NCBI RefSeq assembly: GCF_010892395.1
Contig: NZ_JAACKB010000235.1
Location: 1 to 10,147, forward strand
Source of the DNA: Sulfurovum sp. bin170
GTDB lineage: Bacteria; Campylobacterota; Campylobacteria; Campylobacterales; Sulfurovaceae
DNA: 10,147 bases
Reading direction: 5' to 3'
The notes below the pieces were generated by a model, which was not told the DNA's origin, ran no database searches, and saw nothing but the letters and a program-made list of their open reading frames with translations. Positions 6,574 to 10,147 of this stretch are shown here, one piece after another; the first letter of the stretch is position 1, and each line of letters begins with the position of its first letter. A program made the position numbers and the translations under genes.

Positions 6574-7947
6574 CTACCCCATAAACCCCAAATCCCTCTT
6601 CTCCTCAGGAAAATTCTTCAAATTCGGAAAAAGCCCAAGGTTTTCTGCATCACTAAGTCCAAACCATTTTGTAACCGTAGCAAAGTATTGTTCGGTAGAG
6701 GTCGTTGGTAGTAACCTTCTATGAAGAACAAGGTCTTTACTCTCTTTCGACAAATCTGGTAAATCACCATAAATTTTTCCACCTTTAACTGCACCACCAA
6801 AGGTGAAATAGTGTCCACCCCAACCGTGACCTGTTCCACCATTGTTATTACCAACTGACCTTCCAAAGTCTGACATACAAATGACCGTAACTTTATCGGT
6901 TAATCCTAGCTCTTCAAGGGCTTGACTCAATGAATAGACAGCATCATCTAAATCTTGGTATGCGTTATTTATTTTTCTTGTCTGATTGGCATGACTGTCG
7001 TATCCTGATTGTTCTATGTAGTATGTCCCTTTATTGGTACTGTTTGATAGCAGACTCTTCTGTTTTAACACTCTTGATAGCATTCTAACTTGTTGCATTA
7101 GGTAAGATCGTTTCTTATTTATAGGATTGTCTGGAAAATTGGTATTTAGAGTAACTCCAGCTAAAGCAGCCGTTACTTTTCTACTTTTTGATATACTACT
7201 TTGCTGAATTTTTGTATAAGCATTTAGGAGAGGATTCTCACTGGTAATATTACTTATATCTTCAACTACAGCTTTGGTAGTAGCAGAAAATTTTGTTGTA
7301 AAACCACCAAACTGTTTTACACCACCTACACTATAAATATAGGGTTGGGTCTTTATGCCTTTTTGCCATAAATTTTTACCCTTTATACTTTGATTAAAAG
7401 GAAAGTCATCCTCCCCAAGCGTTACTTCATCACTCAATCGCCCTGCCCAACCTGTCTTGTTCAGAGTAAAAGGCTGACAAGAAGCCCAAATATCTCTTTG
7501 AGAGCCGTGAGCAAATAGATGTGGAGGCAAAATGGCTGTTTTTCTAATAACCTCTTCTTGTGTGGTAGGTTTTACCAATGTTCCTACATTGGCAACAAAA
7601 GCCAATTTTTTATCTCGGTACATCTGATTTATCTTAGGTAAGTATGGGTGTGTCGCACAAGCTTCTTCACTTACATCTTCAGGGTTAAGAGGATTTAAAT
7701 TTTCTCTTGGTATGGCTAAGCTTGGTCTCTGTTCCTTGTAGTCACTGTATTTATCTTCATGATAGGGAACCAACATATTGACACTATCATTCCCTCCCGA
7801 TAAAAATATAGTAACGATAGCCTTAAATTCGTTATCGTCAAAACTTATTGTATTGAGCGTATTACTCTCTGCTAACAGTTTACTTGTTATAAAAGATGTA
7901 GATACACTACCAACTGCTACTGTTTTTAAAAAACTTCTTCTTTTCAT
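6574..7947 (-). CDS. DUF1501 protein, Tat-exported, sulfatase/alkaline-phosphatase-like fold
   Basis: This 457-residue protein is of usual family length. The N-terminus MKRRSFLKTVAVGSVSTSF is a twin-arginine signal (RRSFLK), so it should be folded in the cytoplasm, perhaps with metal, and exported. DUF1501 hallmarks are visible: FLSGGNDSVNMLVPY (48-62), HLFAHGSQRDIW (143-154), GWAGRLSDEV (166-175), SGYDSHANQ (314-322), MSDFGRS (358-364) and GTGHGWGGHYF (371-381), followed by GGAVKGGKIYGDLP. The Asp, His and Asn residues in these motifs resemble the metal ligands of the alkaline phosphatase/sulfatase superfamily. The usual GTDHGWG appears here as GTGHGWG. The substrate is unknown. It starts 8 bases after the DUF1800 stop, with AGGAG merged into that stop codon, so the two are almost surely translated from one message. 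Family assignment is secure; function is not. Confidence 0.93.
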   Translation of the reverse strand: MKRRSFLKTVAVGSVSTSFITSKLLAESNTLNTISFDDNEFKAIVTIFLSGGNDSVNMLVPYHEDKYSDYKEQRPSLAIPRENLNPLNPEDVSEEACATHPYLPKINQMYRDKKLAFVANVGTLVKPTTQEEVIRKTAILPPHLFAHGSQRDIWASCQPFTLNKTGWAGRLSDEVTLGEDDFPFNQSIKGKNLWQKGIKTQPYIYSVGGVKQFGGFTTKFSATTKAVVEDISNITSENPLLNAYTKIQQSSISKSRKVTAALAGVTLNTNFPDNPINKKRSYLMQQVRMLSRVLKQKSLLSNSTNKGTYYIEQSGYDSHANQTRKINNAYQDLDDAVYSLSQALEELGLTDKVTVICMSDFGRSVGNNNGGTGHGWGGHYFTFGGAVKGGKIYGDLPDLSKESKDLVLHRRLLPTTSTEQYFATVTKWFGLSDAENLGLFPNLKNFPEEKRDLGFMG

Positions 7948-7952
7948 CTCAT

Positions 7953-7958
7953 CTCCTA
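7953..7958 (-). promoter_or_regulatory. Shine-Dalgarno fused to the DUF1800 stop codon
   Basis: The message reads TTAGGAGATGAGATG: the TAG stop of the DUF1800 gene is part of the AGGAG site, five bases before the DUF1501 ATG. An earlier ATG in this string meets TGA after two codons and is not a start. The arrangement suggests termination-reinitiation coupling and balanced production of the two proteins. Confidence 0.75.
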
Positions 7959-10147
7959 ATTTAAAATATTTTGTTGTGGCGAATTCATAATAATAAATAG
8001 ACCATCTAAAAGAGCTCTCTTTCTTCCATTACTTCTAAAACTGGCTATACGCTCTTCCATATACTCTTTTAACAGTACCTTCATCTCATCACTCATATTA
8101 CCTTGCATCAGAAGCAAGTTGTATCGTTCTATCAACAACTCTGGCGACTCTAATAACAACCTATACTCAGGATTAAGGTTAATGGCATGTTTGTATTCAT
8201 ATCTTGGCTTATTAAATACTTTTCCTATAATTGCAACCTCACTATGGTCATAAATCAATGTTTTAAAGGTATTACTGAGATTTGTAACATTCATGGCTGT
8301 AGCAATTTGAAGTTCTGGTGCTACAAGATTATTATCAAACAGCTCTTTTCCAACACTGAAGTCGGGTTGATAGAAGTTAAAAACACTATCTGCGTGTAAG
8401 ACAGTTTGGTCATAAATATTAGCAGGGTCATAGAGAGGGAACTCTGCTACTAATGTTGTCTCAAAAGCTTTCATAAAGGCTGCAAATCTTACCACAGGCT
8501 CTTTTATCTTACCAAAAGAGCTCTCAATATCTACCTCTGCCAATGCATTTTCATCTAACAAAATTGCACGAATAACTGCTTTTAAATCGCCTCTTACACC
8601 TTCTCCATTATCATTAAAAATAGTCGCAACTCTTGCTATATAAGAGGGACTCGGGTTTGATGTGACCAACTTTTGAATGAGTTGTTTTGAGAAAAAAGGT
8701 CCAACATTTGGATGGTTAAATATCGTATCAAGTGCCATCTCCAAATCACCAAAACAACTTTGTCCAGCAGGAATAGTTGTGTTATTTAGGATAACTTTCT
8801 CTCCCACTTCATGCCTCTCTTCCATACAAGTCATAGGCTCATTTAAGACTGAATTTTTATGCCAATTCATGGGTGTATATTGCGTTATAAATTTTTCATA
8901 TCGAATTCTTGCCGTTCTGTTTGTATCTCTATCTGCATACTGATATTTTGCATGTTCTATTGCTTTATTAAAAGTAAAACCTGTAAATACTTTGGCTAAC
9001 CCTTCTATGTCACTTTGCGTATAGGTAGGTATATCTTCTCCATTAGAGAGCTGTACTGTACCATCTATATTTAACATAGAGAGACCGACAGAGAAGAGTT
9101 GCATTACCTCTCTGGCATAATTTTCATCGGGATGGGTGTCTTTTCCTATATTTGTAGCATGGTTATTAATCATAGTAAGATAGGTACCCATTATAGGACT
9201 TAATGTAACTTCTTCCAATAAGTCACGATAATTTCCAAATGAATTTTTAACCAATATATCATAGTAGTACATCAATACATGATCTTTTTTGGCTGTTGTA
9301 TTCTCTTTTCCAACTACAAAAATTTGACTCAATGCAAAAGCGACTCTCTGACGCAATTGGTCTTCAGATTCTAAAACAACTTTAAGCCATACAGCATTAA
9401 AATGACCAAAGCTAAACATAGCATTCGAATTAAAGTTCTTTCCAGTAGCTCTCCCCAAAGCCAATACTTGGTCATAAAAATAAGTAGGAGTAGCCTTAAA
9501 CTGGGTATCTAAAAACTTATCATAATTATCTAAACTCTGAATCTCACTTAAGTTTGCACCAAAGGTACTTCGTGCTAAAAATCTTGAGGCATCTTTCTCT
9601 TTTGTTACATTGTATTTTGGGTCGTACATAAATTTTTCAACAATTTCTTTAGTAACTTGAACAGAAATATTATCAATAACTGTACCTAACCCATTATCCT
9701 GAGAAGCTATCTCTTTTATAGAAACGGTCTGTTCTCCCCCTTTACCTATAAACTCTACACCATATTTATCCCAATGTTTACTAGGTGTAATAATTCCAAT
9801 AGATTCACCATCAACTAAAAGTTCAAAATCAGATGTACCAGCTCTTCGTGCATAAGCATCCAAACTAAATAGATAAGTTTCATCAGCAACTGTAGAGACG
9901 GTTTGGGTTAAACTATTTACACTGTTTTTACCAACATCAAGTTCTGCTTTGTAGATTCCCTCTGTTGCTGTTCGACCAAGTTGATGATTCCAAACTTCTC
10001 CATCTCCATTCCAGTTGTCAAACTGAACCAACTTCCACTTTCCATTATCTTTATCAATGCTAAAGTTTTCAAAACTTCCGTTTTTAATTAACTCTTCACC
10101 AGCTATAAGAGCTGTTGTACTTGTTCCAAGTAGTGCTGTTGCTACTA
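7956..10147 (-). CDS. DUF1800 protein with N-terminal galactose-binding-like domain, secreted (5' end cut by window edge)
   Basis: The frame is open from the right edge, giving 729 visible residues. The start is outside, probably only a few codons away, because the visible N-terminus is already a signal-peptide core (VATALLGTSTTALIAGEEL). An N-terminal domain at about residues 17-150 begins LIKNGSFE and has DGEVWN, ELDVGKNSVNSLTQTVSTV, FSLDAYARR, FELLVDGESIG and GTVIDNISV. This is the pattern of the galactose-binding-like jelly-roll domain found in secreted and adhesin-type proteins. The DUF1800 domain follows (about 165-725): SRFLARSTFGA, LRQRVAFALSQIFVVG, YYYDILVKNSFGNYRDLLEE, HPDENYAREVMQLFSVGL, IPAGQSC, FNHPNVGPFFSKQLIQKLV, GVRGDLKAVIRAILLDE, HADSVFNFYQPDF and APELQIATAMN. 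Function is unknown. It forms a tight pair with the downstream DUF1501 gene; both products are exported, pointing to joint action in the periplasm or at the surface. Confidence 0.92.
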   Translation of the reverse strand, partial: VATALLGTSTTALIAGEELIKNGSFENFSIDKDNGKWKLVQFDNWNGDGEVWNHQLGRTATEGIYKAELDVGKNSVNSLTQTVSTVADETYLFSLDAYARRAGTSDFELLVDGESIGIITPSKHWDKYGVEFIGKGGEQTVSIKEIASQDNGLGTVIDNISVQVTKEIVEKFMYDPKYNVTKEKDASRFLARSTFGANLSEIQSLDNYDKFLDTQFKATPTYFYDQVLALGRATGKNFNSNAMFSFGHFNAVWLKVVLESEDQLRQRVAFALSQIFVVGKENTTAKKDHVLMYYYDILVKNSFGNYRDLLEEVTLSPIMGTYLTMINNHATNIGKDTHPDENYAREVMQLFSVGLSMLNIDGTVQLSNGEDIPTYTQSDIEGLAKVFTGFTFNKAIEHAKYQYADRDTNRTARIRYEKFITQYTPMNWHKNSVLNEPMTCMEERHEVGEKVILNNTTIPAGQSCFGDLEMALDTIFNHPNVGPFFSKQLIQKLVTSNPSPSYIARVATIFNDNGEGVRGDLKAVIRAILLDENALAEVDIESSFGKIKEPVVRFAAFMKAFETTLVAEFPLYDPANIYDQTVLHADSVFNFYQPDFSVGKELFDNNLVAPELQIATAMNVTNLSNTFKTLIYDHSEVAIIGKVFNKPRYEYKHAINLNPEYRLLLESPELLIERYNLLLMQGNMSDEMKVLLKEYMEERIASFRSNGRKRALLDGLFIIMNSPQQNILN

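Noticed and set aside
6618..6866. Minus-strand 82-codon frame
   Set aside because: It is an out-of-frame shadow inside the conserved C-terminal part of the DUF1501 gene.
8677..8943. Plus-strand open frame of 88 codons; also smaller ones at 4446-4652, 7778-7990 and 8187-8399
   Set aside because: All are antisense to strongly conserved coding regions (DUF1800, proA, DUF1501) and have no protein signature.
10029..10031. TTG as the start of the DUF1800 gene
   Set aside because: The frame continues upstream to the window edge and encodes a signal peptide and the first strand of the N-terminal domain (LIKNGSFE), so the real start is outside the window.

Overview
The window looks like chromosomal DNA of an AT-rich Gram-negative bacterium, most likely a member of Campylobacterota (the former Epsilonproteobacteria). 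The grounds are base composition, very tight gene packing, the character of the TamA/TamB and ProA proteins, and outer-membrane assembly genes. This placement is an inference from style and protein character; nothing in the window fixes a genus. Every gene I can support lies on the minus strand, so transcription runs from right to left. I see no rRNA, tRNA, CRISPR array, insertion sequence or integrase.

Right part (about 10147 to 6574): an exported two-gene unit. A DUF1800 protein, whose first few codons lie beyond the right edge, has a Sec-type signal peptide and a galactose-binding-like (lectin-type) N-terminal domain. It is followed 8 bases later by a DUF1501 protein with a twin-arginine signal. 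The two families are often neighbours in bacteria, and their joint function is unknown.

Middle (6573 to 6369): the only real intergenic gap, 205 bases. Its right half holds a 33-codon open frame that resembles the extreme C-terminus of DUF1501, probably the remains of a second copy. Its left end holds a TATAAT box only 7 bases before the yigZ start codon.

Left part (6368 to 1): five genes packed as one probable operon: yigZ/IMPACT family, a DedA-family membrane protein, proA (proline biosynthesis), tamA (Omp85 barrel) and tamB (cut by the left edge). Three of the four junctions overlap. The fourth, dedA to proA, contains a perfect 9-bp inverted repeat that spans the dedA stop and the proA start. 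TamA and TamB together form the translocation and assembly module linking inner and outer membranes. ProA, YigZ and DedA seem to be functionally unrelated passengers of the same transcript.

The points most worth a second look are the DUF1800/DUF1501 secreted pair, the DUF1501 C-terminal remnant, an internal duplication inside the last POTRA domain of TamA, and the hairpin at the dedA/proA junction.
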